Positions 10,561-22,531 of a stretch of 64,000 nucleotides of DNA are shown here, in pieces; the first letter of the stretch is position 1, and every line of letters begins with the position of its first letter. The DNA is from Carettochelys insculpta (Eukaryota; Chordata; Testudines; Carettochelyidae): NCBI RefSeq assembly GCF_033958435.1, contig NC_134138.1:78788298-78852297 (forward strand). Reading direction: 5' to 3'. A model generated the notes under the pieces. That model worked only from the letters and a program-made list of their open reading frames with translations, made no database searches and was not told the origin of the DNA. A program made the position numbers and the translations under genes.

Positions 10561-10953
10561 AAGTTTGAAGCTGGACGAGTTCTATGCTAGCCTTACAAGG
10601 GCATATGCACAGATATGATAAAAGGGCATGAAAATACCCTTTTTTTGCCAATACTTTCCAAAGGGAGAGGGAAGAGATATGCGTGCTATGGGAGGCTGAC
10701 AACACACAGCCAGAACCATCTTATTGTCCCATCACGCAATAGGAGCTTAACCCACGATGCAAGGGGTATCAAGAAATGTGTGAGAGGTACCCACTATCAC
10801 AGCTGAGAGGGTTGAAGCTGTCCACCCAAATGGGGACGTGCTCCATTGACTACATGTGCCAGTGTGGCTGTGCACCCTCAACTTTATAAAATAGGATGCT
10901 AAGAAAAATCAGCATTAACTAATTCAACCTAGTTTCCTAATATAGATATGCCC

Positions 10954-11930
10954 TGGGTTTCTGAGAAGTCAAGTTCTCAACTTCTGGAATGTGTTCATTC
11001 TTTCTTAGGAGTAAAATGATCAAAACACTACCTTAGTGAGACCCTCTACCAATCTTTCTTTGAATTTCCAGTACACTCATAGCTCTTAGGGGGAGTACTT
11101 TGAACTAGGAACTGAACAGTATAATCAGCAGCAAAAAATTAGAAAGAAACAGCAGTATTTCCAGAGATCTGACAAGCTCTCTTTTAGCTTCCAACAGGGA
11201 TTCCTCCTGTGCAAAAAAACTGTTCCAAGTATTGTACAAAATCTAGAAAAGACTATCCTCTGTCTGATTGTTTTTCTTACAAAGAAAATTAACCCAAGCC
11301 AACCATCAAATCTCTTCTAGACAGCATAAAAGATAGAACTCATTTTAAAACAGCTGGGAACATGCCTGCAACAGATGAACAAGATGTATTAGCCAAGAAG
11401 AGACCAGAAGGAAAAATAAGTCACCAAACTCAGTCATAACAAGGCAAAGTCTATCTGCAAATGACTCAATATCCAATAAAGAATTGAAGCTGACATTAAA
11501 ATCAATTCATGAGTACGGAGACATTTCTCACTTCATATACGGACTGACTTTATTTCTTGAATTGAATTTTAACATCTACAGTAACACGCAGATTTGACCC
11601 AATGTACTGGTTCTCAATACTGACCTGAAGTGTCAGCTTCAGGCATTCTCCTTAAATCACGAAGCTTCCAAATTGATGTGTTGATTTTTCCTTCTTGAGT
11701 AACTATAAGAATGAACTAAATCTAAGCTGCTGAAATATTTCCTGTTTAGAAACATATACAAATTTTATTGCAGATAGTTTTAACTGTATTTATTAACATG
11801 TAGAAATAACAATATTTTAACTAAACTAACTAGAAATATTATTAAAAACGAGGTAATAGGTGATGTATTTTTATTTCAATTAACAATACCAATCTGATTG
11901 TTTGCAGGTGTTTTTATAAGCAGGGTTCCA
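10954..11930. other. Unassigned AT-rich stretch
   Basis: No open frame, repeat family or structural RNA recognised. Confidence 0.4.
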
Positions 11931-11934
11931 GGAG

Positions 11935-12050
11935 AAGATGGGTAAAGCAGTATCTTTTATTGCACCAGCTTCTGTTGTTACTAGGCACCAGCTTTCCAGC
12001 TAGAGGACTTCTTCAGGTCAGGGAAAGGTATTCAGAAGGTCTCAGCTAAA
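11935..12050 (-). repeat. Penelope/SINE-type 3' tail, antisense
   Basis: It contains TATCTTTTATTGCACCAGCTT and CTTCTTCAGGTCAGGGAAAG, the complement of a tail repeat common in reptile genomes. Sense copies of the same tail are at about 12945-13025 and 17965-18095. The parent family is not certain. Confidence 0.55.
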
Positions 12051-12332
12051 CATAAGGAGGAACAGATTGTTTTGCGTGTCATTAACATGTATTCTAAAAG
12101 GTTATTCAAGGTGAAGTGGCCTGCTAATTCCTCTGCAAAGGACAGAAAGGGATACTAGTGGGTTTCAAGGTGTTGTAATAAACCATAAATTCAATGTTAA
12201 CTGTTTACTAAGACCAGTACTTCTTTATACCAGTACTTGCTGGTATTCAGTACTGGCACCTTGGCAGACCCCGCCTTGGAAATGGGGAGATGGCTGAGTA
12301 CCAGTTTGTTGTTGTCCCTCCCCTTTGTTTTA

Positions 12333-12370
12333 AATAATAATAATAATAATAATAAATAATAATAATAATT
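12333..12370 (+). repeat. (TAA)n microsatellite
   Basis: About twelve ATA/ATT triplets with one phase slip. Confidence 0.95.
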
Positions 12371-12781
12371 AAGACAATCACCAAAACCCAAAACACACAT
12401 TTCAGGATTCATGTGTCCTGCATATGCCTATCACAATGTGTGTTGTGACTCATCCAGAGCACTAAATGTCCAACAATCACTACCTTATTCAATGAACTTG
12501 CATATAAGAATGAGAAGACAAAATCATCATATCATCTGGGGTCAAATACTTTTCACATAAGATCTGATGTCTCAGTCCTTGTCCTTAAAGGAAACCAGCA
12601 CACCACCTCCAAATATGATCCAGTAAACTTAAATGTATTATTTTTCTTTATGCTAAGAAACATGGTCTTAGTAAACAAGCTGGGATTTATGGTTCACTTG
12701 GAAATTAAGGGGCTGTGAGTTTGATACATGTTGGGGCCTCAAAAGTAGTTCATAACAGCTTTCAAGTACCTAGGGGTAATT

Positions 12782-12824
<43 letters not shown>
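12782..12824 (+). repeat. (GACA)n microsatellite
   Basis: About ten uninterrupted GACA units, immediately upstream of a CR1 3' end. Confidence 0.95.
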
Positions 12825-12837
12825 TCTTCTCTCACGG

Positions 12838-12915
12838 ATTATGTGACTAGTGCTGTGAGTGCAGGGGACTGGACTCAATGACCTCCTGAGGTCCCTTCCA
12901 TTTCTATGATTCTAT
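12838..12915 (+). mobile_element. CR1 LINE 3' end fragment
   Basis: It shows the CR1 3' UTR signature GGACTGGACTCAATGACC followed by GAGGTCCCTTCC and ends in ATTCTATTTCT, the family's short terminal repeat. It is strongly 5'-truncated. Confidence 0.8.
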
Positions 12916-12944
12916 TTCTAAAAGCTTGAGTTAATGGCTCAGAA

Positions 12945-13025
12945 AGAGTCTGGTCTCTTTCACCAACAAATGCTGGTCCTGTGAAAGATATTACCTCACC
13001 CACCTTGTCTAACTACCACCAATCT
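12945..13025 (+). repeat. Penelope/SINE-type 3' tail, sense
   Basis: It contains CTCTTTCACCAACAAATGCTGG and ATATTACCTCACCCACCTTG. It matches the tails at 11935-12050 (inverted) and 17965-18095. Confidence 0.6.
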
Positions 13026-13077
13026 ATAACACCTTGCATTTATACTGCTCAGTTCATACTCGGAACTCAAGATATTT

Positions 13078-13197
13078 TGCAGACATGAAGTCTCACCAGG
13101 ATTGTTAGTCTTTAAAGTGCTACTGGACTGCTTTCTTTTTGTTTGGATGGTATACATAGACTAAACACGGCTCTCTCTCTCTGTTACTTTTCAGGAG
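13078..13197 (+). mobile_element. Penelope-like element 3' end, truncated
   Basis: It contains TAGTCTTTAAAGTGCTACTG, then GACTAAACACGGCTC and CTCTGTTAC. This is the same 3' terminal segment as in the Penelope-like insertions at 24.5, 33.4 and 37-42 kb. There is no coding sequence. Confidence 0.75.
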
Positions 13198-15035
13198 TAA
13201 AGAAGGATAACTATCCCTCAGATGACGCAGCTGAAGATATTCAGCCAAATGGCAATTCTGTGACAGTCAACAACAGACTAGAACCCATGAATCCCAGCTG
13301 TCCAGTCTGTTGCATAACTACTAGACCACACTACTAATCCCATTCCTTCAACTGTAAAGTCGTAGGCCAGTATACTACAATTGTTTTATCTTTTGTGCCA
13401 TATCGAACTTTACTAGGGGGTTATGTAGACTGTTTAGATATGAACTGTCCTCTAAATGGAAGTTTTATTTTAAAAATAAAGTGACATGCATTCTCCATAA
13501 CTGAAAACATATGCAGACTAAATAAAGGGGTCACTTCCAGCTCTCTTCTAATTATTTAAAATGTTCGAAAAAACTGGGAAGATACTTAACCTTTGGCAAA
13601 AACTTTTCCAAGGTTGGCTTAGCTATCAGCTATGGTGTTCTGTTTCTGGGTACAATTCATCCTCATGCAAAGGGCCAACAGAAGGCCTTTGCACCACTTA
13701 ATCCCTCTGCTGGTTTTTGACTCGGACATGAATTTTACCCAGTAAACAATTTAGCATAAAAATACAATAACTAATGCGCAGATATTGTAAATGGTGAAAG
13801 AACTGAACTTCCTGGTTCTACCAAATTTCTTCTCAATCTAATTCCTTTACATCATATTAGTTAGATGTTTATACCATAATAAAAAGATCCTCTCAGTGGG
13901 GTATGGGGTATTTTAATGCAATTACAGTCCCTTATCTGCTTTCATCAAGTATTTGTATCACTCTAACTCTACATAATGATCTCATTGGCACATTAAGTTA
14001 TACTTGAATTTTCACAGTATATTAAACTTTGCTCCAGTTCCTAATTTTGTTTCTATTTGATAGGTGTATAGTGTCCCCTATTTTAAACATATTGATTTAA
14101 TTTGTATGTACTTTAGACTATTTAGTATGCATTAAATCTGTTTCTAGGTCAGTGTTTAGTACTCTAAGAATCTTCATTTATCACAAGGCTTACTACACAA
14201 AAGGGTTCTACTATTTAATAAGTAAATTTTGGTAACAAGAATACATAGTTCACATTTAGGATACTGTGTATATATCCAGCACATTTATTTTTGGTTACTT
14301 TGCCCTAAATTACATTTCTAGACAAGTTCCTGCTATGAGCTAACCTAAAGATACTTTCTATAAATATTTAAAATCAGAATAAAAGAGCACTTCACTCCCA
14401 CCTTGGAGAATTGGCTATGATCCAGTAAAAATGAGGACAGATTAGTAAAATCATCCACCTGCTGAATAAGTGATTAAAACAAGATGCTATGGCTTTTAGT
14501 TAAGTCAATATATGATGAGCTGTATTTTTAGATTTGGACTATCAAAAATGTACCTGCGCATTTTCACTATTTTTTAAAAAGTGGAAGTTTACATCTGTGT
14601 TATTCAACTTTCTCAGAAAAGCGGGGGGGTGGCGGCATGGACAAGGAATTGACAAATGCCAAGTTCACTCCAGGTATTGAAAGAGAGAGAGTTTAGTATT
14701 TACTGTGTTGTACCAAACAAAATAAAATTATCTCTCTGTGGGTATTACTGTACAAGAAAAACTAGGTTAAAAGAACACTAAGCCTGCAAAGTCAAGCACT
14801 TGAAAGTTAGGAAATGCCAGAATTAAGATGTTATTGTCACCACGGGTTCCCTCATTCTGCGCAGAGGATGAACTCTGCACAAGAATGAGACAGATATTAA
14901 GTATTTCTTTTTTTAACAACCCATTCAGTGTATGGTCACAATTTTTTGCTTAATGCACACCATCCAACCCCTGCACTGAACACAGTATTATTAATTTCCT
15001 CATAAATGTTGTTTGGTGTCAATGCAACAGAGAAT
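13198..15035. other. Unassigned AT-rich stretch
   Basis: No supported gene or repeat in about 1.8 kb. Confidence 0.4.
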
Positions 15036-15037
15036 CA

Positions 15038-15125
15038 TTCACTAGTATATGTTCATAACTCCTCTGTAAGACCAGGTGGTATTATCCCCATTTTACAGAT
15101 AGACACAGAAAGGCTAAAATGTGCT
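15038..15125 (+). repeat. MIR/L2-like ancient repeat fragment
   Basis: GGTATTATCCCCATTTTACAG followed by ACACAGAAAGGCTAA matches the conserved 3' segment shared by MIR SINEs and L2 LINEs. Only about 85 bases remain. Confidence 0.6.
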
Positions 15126-15164
15126 AATATAAACAGAGACACTCAGATTCAGACTTTAATATCA

Positions 15165-16140
15165 GAAAGGATCATTGTGATCATCTAGTCTTATGTCCTG
15201 CACATTGCAGGACACAGAACTTTAAGCACTCCTGAAATAGACCTCTAACTGAGTTACTGAGGCCCTCAAATCCAGGTTTAAAGAATTCATCTTACATAGA
15301 ATCCATCGCTTTCACTACTTTAAACCAGCAAGAGACCCTGGCCCCGTACTGCAGAAAAACGTGGGCGGGGGGGGAAAAAAAAAAAAAAATCAGGGTTTCT
15401 GCCAATCTAACCCAGAAGAAAATTCCTTCCTATAGCCAAACATGGTATCGGTTATAGCACGAGCACGTGGGCAAGAACCACCAGCAAAACATGTGGGAAA
15501 GAAGTCTCTGTAGTTACACAGAACCTTAGTATCTAGTGTCCCATCAGCAGTCATTGGAGAGATTTGCTGGTAGCAGTTACAGATCAGCTTCATGCCACTG
15601 CAGGCACTCTTATCACACCACCTCCTCCATAAATTTATCAACTTCAGTCTTGAAGCTAGCTAGATTTTTTTGCCCCAACTGTTCCTCTTGGAAGGCTGTT
15701 CCAGATTTTTTCACTCCTCTGATACTTAGAAAACTTGGTCTAATTTCAAACGTTGGTGGTCAGTTTATATCAGATTTGTTCTTTGGCCACATTAGCACTT
15801 TGCTCCTCTTCCTCCCTGGTAATTATCCCACTGGTGTAATTACTATATCCTCTCAGCCTTCTTTTGGTTAGGCTGAACAAGACAAGCTCTTTGAGAGTCT
15901 CCTCTCGAGGCCAGTTTTCCATTCCGTGAATCATCCTTGTAGACTCTCTCTGTACCTTGTCCAGTCTGAATTCATCATTCTTAGACATAAGAAACCAAAG
16001 CCGCATACAGTATTCGAACTGCAGTCTCAGCAGTGACTTGCATAGTGCTCCTAACGCTACCCTGTCTCTATTGGAATAACCTCATCTGATGTGTCCTAGG
16101 ACTGCATTAGCCTTTTTCAGAGTCGCAGCTCATTGGCAGC
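15165..16140 (-). mobile_element. CR1 LINE, antisense, 3' UTR plus end of ORF2
   Basis: The + strand gives the complement of a CR1 3' end. Recognisable pieces are TCATCTAGTC, the AAATTCCTTCCTATAG stretch, and the conserved GTTAGGCTGAACAAG region. The minus-strand frame 16006-15770 reads EFRLDKVQRESTRMI and ELVLFSLTKRRLRG, the usual C-terminus of CR1 ORF2. A G8-A15 run at about 15367-15390 is an internal expansion rather than a tail. The copy is 5'-truncated and coding is broken. Confidence 0.85.
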
Positions 16141-16152
16141 CTGTGACCCACC

Positions 16153-17125
16153 AACATAAGAACAGCCATACAGGGTCAGACCAAAGTTCCACCTAGCCCA
16201 GTATCTGCTCTTCTAACAGTGGCCAATGCCAGATGCCTCCAAGGGAGTGAACAGAACAAATAATCAAAGTGATCACTTTCCTGTCATCCATTTCCAGCAT
16301 CTGAAGAAGAGAGGCTAGGGACAGCATTCCTACCCCTCCTGGCTAATAGCCACTGAAGGACCTAACCTTCATTAAATTTATCTAGCTCTTTTTTGAAGCC
16401 AATTAAAGTGCTAGTCTTCACAACATTCTCTGGAAAGGAGTTCCACAGGCCTCATACATCCTGTGTGACGAAAAACCTCCTTTGGTTAGTTTTAAAACTA
16501 CTACCCATCAATTTCATTTGGTGACCCCTAGTTCTTATGGGAAAAATGAATAACGTTTCCTTATTCACTTCTTCCATACCAATCATGATTTTATATAACT
16601 ATCATGTCCCCACCTCAGTCCCCTTTTTTTCTAAGATGAAAAGTCCCAGGCTTTGAAATCTCTCTTTACATGGCACCCCTTCCAATCCCCTAATCATTTT
16701 ATTGCCCTTTTATAAACCTTTTCCAATGCCAATATGGCCCTTTATAGTCTCTCCTTTAACCAGTTCTTTATTCACCATCAATTCTCATATTAATCCCCAT
16801 CTTCTCCACTTTAAGCAATAATTCCCACGTGGAACTGTATCAAATGCCATATTGAAATTCAAACTGATTAGATCTACTACATGTCCTTTGTCTATTGAAT
16901 TAGTTCTTTTTTTAAAGAATCAGATTAGGTTGGTCTGGAACGAATGACCCTTTGTAAAAAAAAAAAAAAACAAAAAAACACGTTTAAGTTTTTCCCAGTT
17001 ACCACCCACCTCTATGTATTTTTATTTCCAAAATTTGTTCCAAAACCTTGCATACGTTTGAGGTCAAACTAAAAAGGCCTGTAGTTTCACGGATCACTTT
17101 TTTCTCCTCCCTTAAGAAATGGAGC
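16153..17125 (-). mobile_element. CR1 LINE of a second subfamily, antisense, 3' half
   Basis: It begins at its 3' end with CATAAGAACAGCCATACAGG and GGTCAGACCAAAGTTCC, a widely repeated reptile CR1 3' UTR. It continues through TCATTTGGTGACCCCTAG towards the reverse transcriptase region, where the minus strand near 17060-17090 gives the GLFSLTSN-type segment. An A-rich run lies at 16957-16980. Coding is broken throughout. The same element continues at 17432 after an inserted MITE. Confidence 0.85.
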
Positions 17126-17127
17126 TA

Positions 17128-17429
17128 CAGGTTGAACCTCTCTCATCCAGCACCCTCAGGATCTAACCGGTGCTGGATAAGAGGCCTACATTTTCTAGCA
17201 CATTACTAAAATTTTCACTGCTTATCAGGCTCTAAGAAGACATTTAGGAGTAAAGTACAGCTAAACAGCAAAGAATGTTGAGGAGCCAGGACTGGTGGCT
17301 GTAAACAAACTTTATGGGAATACAGGTAACTTGGCCACATCCATGATATTTGTTCTCCAGCTAATTAAATCATGCCAGATTACAGTTTGTTGGATGAGAG
17401 AGTTCCAGATTAGAGAGAGGTTCAACCTG
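17128..17429. mobile_element. pogo/Tigger-type MITE inside CR1, TA duplication
   Basis: The left end reads CAGGTTGAACCTCTCTCATC and the right end is its complement, GAGAGAGGTTCAACCTG. Both are flanked by TA (17126-17127 and 17430-17431), the target preferred by Tc1/mariner/pogo elements. It is 302 bp with no coding capacity. It splits a CR1 copy. A related inverted copy is at 54523-54765 and a fragment at 27929. Confidence 0.85.
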
Positions 17430-17431
17430 TA

Positions 17432-17915
17432 TTAGCTATAATCAAGTCAAATGATACAACACCAAGTTTCCAGATTAATTAATGATCCCTGTTGTTGGGT
17501 TTTCACTTTCATGTGCCAGTTCCTTTAATGTTTTGGACGGAAATTATCTGGGACCCTTGATTTAGTCCCATTAAACTGCTGAGTTCCATTTCAGATGTGT
17601 TAATTTCTACCTCCACATCCTCATTTCCATTAGCCACCCTGCCACTACCTCCAAGCTCCTCGTTAGTTTTATTAAAAAACTGAGGTTTGGGTATCTGATT
17701 ACCTCTTAGGCCACACCTTGATTATTTTTAGTCTCCTTAGTGCTTAGCAGCCCCACTTTACTCCCTTCATATTCATACGGCTAGAGAACCTTTTACTATT
17801 GATTTTAATTCTTTTTGCCAGATCCAACTCTGCTTGGCTTTGAGCAGTTCTCACTTTATCCCTATATTTATGACTTTCAAAAAGTTAGCCTTCCTTCCAA
17901 ATCCACTCCCTCTTC
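17432..17915 (-). mobile_element. CR1 continuation upstream of the MITE
   Basis: The minus strand continues the ORF2 of the CR1 at 16153-17125. Fragments such as NEELGGSGRVANGNEDVEVE and, near 17870-17915, the stretch preceding the reverse transcriptase can be read with stops. Together the two parts give about 1.45 kb of one CR1 copy. Confidence 0.7.
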
Positions 17916-17964
17916 CAGTCCTTGTGGGCTGTCCCCCGCGCCCCCCCTCAAGCAACTGTTTCAG

Positions 17965-18095
17965 GTGCTTGCTGAAAAGCTGGTCTCTGTCACCCACAAA
18001 ATTTGATCCAATAAAAGACATTACCTCACCCACCATCTCTCTAATATCCTGAAACGAACAAAGCTACAACACTACAAACACTAACATACCTACCA
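17965..18095 (+). repeat. Penelope/SINE-type 3' tail, sense
   Basis: It contains TTTGATCCAATAAAAGACATT and TACCTCACCCACC, then CTCTAATATCCTG and CAAAGCTACAACACTAC. Same tail family as at 12945-13025. Confidence 0.6.
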
Positions 18096-20615
18096 ATGTC
18101 CGGGATCTCAGTGATAGGGGTACTCATTGAAAAAATTCAGAGGGCTCCATTTGTTGCCCGATTGATGAGCAATCCTATTGAATACTCTTGCCATCCTGAC
18201 AGCTCATCACTTCTGAATGCCGGCTACCTCAAACTAAACTCAGAATGTAAAGCGCTTGCAGTAAGCGGCCATTGCCCACAAACTTTAAATTTAAGTGATG
18301 TTATCAGCAACACATACAAATCAGAACAGTGCCACAGACAGAGCCAGGGTCTCCTGGATGATATTCAGCTGCAGCAAGCACAAGACCATCCATTCTCTTT
18401 CTGTGCTTCACAGCCTCATTCATTACAGAACAACAAAATGAGATGCCACACAACAGTCTCATTCACCGAAATATCTTGGTTTATTCATTGATCTCCATAC
18501 TTCCTGTGCATTGAAAGAGAGAGGTCTTTCAAAAGAGAATAGTATGCAATTACAAGGGGCCAAGTTGAGTGTGTGTGTATTTTCTAATATTTGTTTGCCT
18601 GACACTGCAACATTAAAAACACATTTTTTACCCTCTCTTAAATAATTAGCACCAGGTACAATGAGATAGAGTTCATCCCTCCTGCACTCATGTTGCTACT
18701 GGATTTGAGAGCAAGTGTTATGTTATGCATCAAGAAAAAGTCTTCTCTCTTTCATTCCAGTCAAATGACAGTACCAAAAAACACCCACAGAACCTATGGG
18801 GGGAAAATATCTCTGATATAATCCATAACATTCTGGACTTCTTTACATGATGCAGACTGGGGGTAGGGAGGAAATGAGAGGCCCTTGCAATAGAGAAGGT
18901 TTCATAAGAGAAGTTTGGGAGCTATTCTTTGGAGAGTGGCTGTGTGTGTGTTCTTTTTTCTTAAACCACAGTACAATTATTCTACACAGCCTATTCCCAC
19001 TTCCAATGTAACTAAATAAAGACAGGTTAACATCTCCCATTGACCTCACTCAGACAAGGATGTCACCCACAATACAGCTGTAAGGTTTTCATTTAAGGAA
19101 GTGTTTGGGCAGCCTACAGGGAAAATAATTATTGCTTAGTCATTTCTCATTTCTTTTTATCAACTTACTGCTTTTAAAAAAAACACCCTTTTGTTTATAC
19201 ATAAAACATGCACCATTGGCTCTATTAAAAACAACGTTGGCAGCAGTTAGGGAAGAACCCTGAGATTCTGAATACAAAATATACTTCCATTTGATTAATA
19301 AATACATTTTAAAGAGTTTAATGTGAACTGAGCTTTTCAAAAAGCCAACTGTTCGGTTTTTGAAAAGACATCAAGATACTTACAAAAAAAATTTCTCTTG
19401 CTGTCCAGTCTATGCCCAAATTATTCATTTGTGCTAAAGGAGCATATCTAAGGAAATGAATAATGAATTGAAAGGAACTAATTTGTGCACAATAAATCAA
19501 ATCCCACACATTATCCCCCATGTACGTTAACATCAGAAATGAAGATATAATTATCTCCATATTTATTTTCAGCATACACATGCCTTCAATATGTATACAA
19601 TGCCAGAGGCACCACAAAAAAGTGTGACAAGTTGTTATTTTAAAAACAGATCTTTTCCAACTGCAAATTAATGGTTATTTTCTTACTGGACACAAAAGAT
19701 TAATGTGGGTAGAAACCTGTCTCTTCTGATTTTTGGAATGCCACCTTGCAAAATCCTTGGGTGCCAGAATCACTAAGCTTTGCTTCATGGGCCTCTCACC
19801 CAACATGCTTCAGGAATAGCCATTTCCATGGAACAAAAAATACACACCATTATTTGGGAGTGGTGCTCCATAAACACATATTGGCACAAAACCAGGATGC
19901 ATTAATTCTGGATTTATAGACTCTGGGTACTAGACATGAATTTTATGATGAAATTCAGTAACCTCAGTTAAGTCTTCAGGCTAATCCAAAAAATCCTGCA
20001 ACTTGAAAATCTTTGAATTCAGGCATACAAAAACACTTGTTACTTTATCAACTTTATTTCAAATATATTCCTGTAACTTGGTGTGCAGTTTTCTACTCTT
20101 GGTTGCTTAAGGAAAGAAAGATTTACAAGTCACTTTATTCACAATACCACTAAGATGTCTTGCAAAAGTATGTTCATCAGCAGTTATGCCGTACTCAGTG
20201 CCATCATTTATGCAGCTATTCCATAGTTATATATTGTTTCCTATAACTTACTGAGGTGTGCACTGTTACGTAGATGGTGAACACAGACATTGATTTTGAA
20301 AAAGCCAAATGCTCTTTCTGGAAGTTTGCAATGTAGTGGGTTAGGGTTACTTAGTTCTTAGAGTTTACAATGACAATTCATATCTACCCAAAACAGAAGG
20401 CGGCAAAGCAGGCTGCTCACAGTAAAATAGAAGCACAGCTCGCACAACTTAACTGTAACTTAGCTGGTTGCAGACTGACTTTGTTAGATCCAGATCATGC
20501 ACTTCCTGACAGACCTCTTAGCCAGCAAGCAGGACCAAGAAACACCCCTGAAATTGAAAGACATATCTACAACAGTATCAGGAGCTGTTTTTATTTTCAT
20601 GGGAGTCAAGGATGA
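18096..20615. other. Unassigned stretch
   Basis: About 2.5 kb without a recognised repeat or gene. A 131-codon open frame at 18096-18491 shows no domain, membrane segment or biased composition that would support it. Confidence 0.4.
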
Positions 20616-20619
20616 CAAA

Positions 20620-20935
20620 GAATAGAATCAGAGTTGGAAGAGACCTCAAGAGGGCATCAAGTCCAACCCTCGCTGAGAGCAGGGCCAACCCCAACTATAT
20701 CATACCAGCCAGGACTTTGTCACGCCAGGACTTAAAGACCTCTAGGGACTGGGATTCCGTTATCTCTCTAGGTAATCCATCTGAGAGCATCACCACTGTC
20801 CAAGGGAAAAGGTTTTTCCCCAATATCCAACCTATACCTCCCCCACCACAACTTGAAACCACTGCTTCTTGTTCTGTTATCTGTCCCCACTGAAAACAGC
20901 CTCTCTCCACCCCCTCTGCAATGCCCCTTCGAGTA
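20620..20935 (-). mobile_element. CR1 LINE 3' end, antisense
   Basis: It starts with GAATAGAATCAGAGTTGGAAG and continues with CCTCAAGAGGGCATCAAGTCC, the complement of the CR1 3' end. Further in, GTTATCTCTCTAGGTAATCC and the C-rich CCCAATATCCAACC block follow the family order. 5'-truncated to about 315 bp. Confidence 0.85.
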
Positions 20936-21654
20936 GTTGAAGGCTGCTATTGATAGACGTTTTGGGAAAAAGTCTTATGGGAAGTACAAAGTTTAGTACA
21001 ATAAAAGATCATGACTGATAGAATCACTGACATATAGGGCTGGGCCTTTAATTACAGGTGCATAATAACAGCAGGTACATTTTGTGTTTGTGGAATAGAT
21101 TAGATAACTTTGAGATCAATGGCAGTAGTTTTGTTTTTGTCTCTTACACTATAACAGATTATTTGAGCAAGATCCAGCAAGCAGATGTGTAGAGCTCAGC
21201 ATTGGAAGGCTAATCCAAGAGGAGAACACAACTGCTGGAACTGGAGTTCAGAAGGTGGTTCCTCTATTGGGGACAGCATGAGACATAGCGCTCACTGGAA
21301 GAGTGGTGGGTGGATAGAAACCAGGAAAAGTAGCTGGGTGAAAGGCTGCAGAATTATGACTTATTTGGAAAAGGGTTTTAGCACATACAAATAAAAGGGA
21401 AAGAGTGGTGCTAGAAGCGGATACTGTTGAAAAGCAAATCACTTGAGCAGCCTCGGATAGGTGAGTAAGTAACTTCACATCTTTTATCTCATGCCTTATT
21501 TTAACAGGGGACGTGTCTGCACAGTGCAGACAAAGCTCATTTAAAGTATATGATCTGTAGAATGCTCTAATGAATTGTAATCTAACTGTCTCATACAGCC
21601 CTTGCTGACATGCTCTAGAAGGTACCATTTGTACCCACATAGTCCTGTTTCTAT
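20936..21654. other. Unassigned stretch
   Basis: Nothing recognised. Confidence 0.4.
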
Positions 21655-22203
21655 GTTAATCATACAATTGTAAGACTAGAAGGGACCTTGAGAGCTCACC
21701 TAGTCCAATCCGCTGCATAGGGAGGCTAAATATTACCTAGACCATCCCCGACAGGTGCAGTGAAGCAGACTCCACAACCTCCGTGAGCAATTAATTCCAG
21801 TGTTTAGCCCACCCGAAAAGTTGGGAAGTGTTTCCTCATGCCCATCTTGGCCTGCCCTCGTTCAACTTAAGCTCTTGCTTCAAGTCCTATCCTCAGAGGT
21901 TAAGGTGAATTATTTTTCTCCCTCCCCCGGTCTTCTCTTCTCAAGACTAAATAAACGCAGCGTTTGTTTTTTTTTAAATCTTCCTGTAGAGGTCATGTTT
22001 TCTAGGCCTTTATTCATTTTTCCCTGCTCTTTGCTATACTTTCTACAATTTGTCTACGTCTCTCCTGAAAAGCGGCACCCAGAGCTGGGCACAACACTCC
22101 ACGTGAGACCTAATCAGTGCAGAATAGAGCGGAAGAATTACTTCTCCTGTCTTGCTTACAATACTCCTAATAAATCCCAGAATGCAAACTAAACAATGTT
22201 TGG
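21655..22203 (-). mobile_element. CR1 LINE 3' end with last ORF2 codons, antisense
   Basis: The 3' end begins at GTAAGACTAGAAGGGACC and GAGCTCACCTAGTCCAATCC. The minus-strand frame 22231-22043 reads SIVSKTGEVILPLYSALIRS and CAQLWVPLFRRDVDKL, the conserved ORF2 C-terminal region of CR1. The sequence ends abruptly at about 22200 where a hAT-like element begins. Confidence 0.85.
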
Positions 22204-22207
22204 AGCA

Positions 22208-22531
22208 CAGGTGTGCAAATATACCAGACAATGGACCAGAACCAGTTCCCCATGGTTAGCCCCAATGGGCTGCCACCACTGTGTTTACCTGTGCCTCTGC
22301 ATGTATGAGGGACTTCAGCTCCCACTGGCAGTAGATGGCTGTACCTTGCAGATGGAAGCTGCAGGAAACAGGTGTTCCAGTCCACCCCACTTCCCACAGC
22401 TCCCATTGGCCAGGAGCAGCAATACACAACCAACAGGAGCCACTAGCACCCATACCTGCAGAGGTGCAGGGAAATATACAGGCAACAGCCCTCCAGGGAC
22501 TAACCCCTGCCATTTGATTGCCCACTTCTAG
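22208..22531 (+). mobile_element. hAT-like nonautonomous element, copy 1
   Basis: The left end is CAGGTGTGCAAATATACC and the complement of the right end is TAGAAGTGGGCAATCAAATGG, imperfect inverted ends of the GTGGGCAA type seen in hAT families. The interior shares GGCTGCCACCACTG and CTCTGCATGTATG with the copy at 25762-26086 in the same orientation. Flanks TTTGGAGC and CTTAGAGC may be a decayed 8-bp duplication. Non-coding. Confidence 0.6.

Larger units (their letters stand above)
5532..10953. mobile_element. Second, older PIF/Harbinger element (two-gene remnant)
   Basis: The left end starts GGGCCTGGTCTACACTAGG and then TTAGGTTGAACTTAGCT. The right end, on the other strand, starts GGGCATATCTATATTAGG and then CTAGGTTGAATTAGTT, giving diverged inverted termini. 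Between them are a Myb/SANT-like remnant on + and a transposase remnant on -, the same gene order as in the element at 160-4745. It is much more decayed and more AT-rich, and it contains an LINE fragment at about 8480-9185. The termini are supported by the pairing and the gene content, but no clean target duplication is visible. Confidence 0.75.

Noticed and set aside
12782..12824. CRISPR-like regular repeat
   Set aside because: It is a simple (GACA)n microsatellite without spacers. No CRISPR array or cas gene is seen anywhere in the window.
18096..18491. 131-codon open frame
   Set aside because: No recognisable domain, no splice context and no repeat match; length is within what chance gives in 64 kb.
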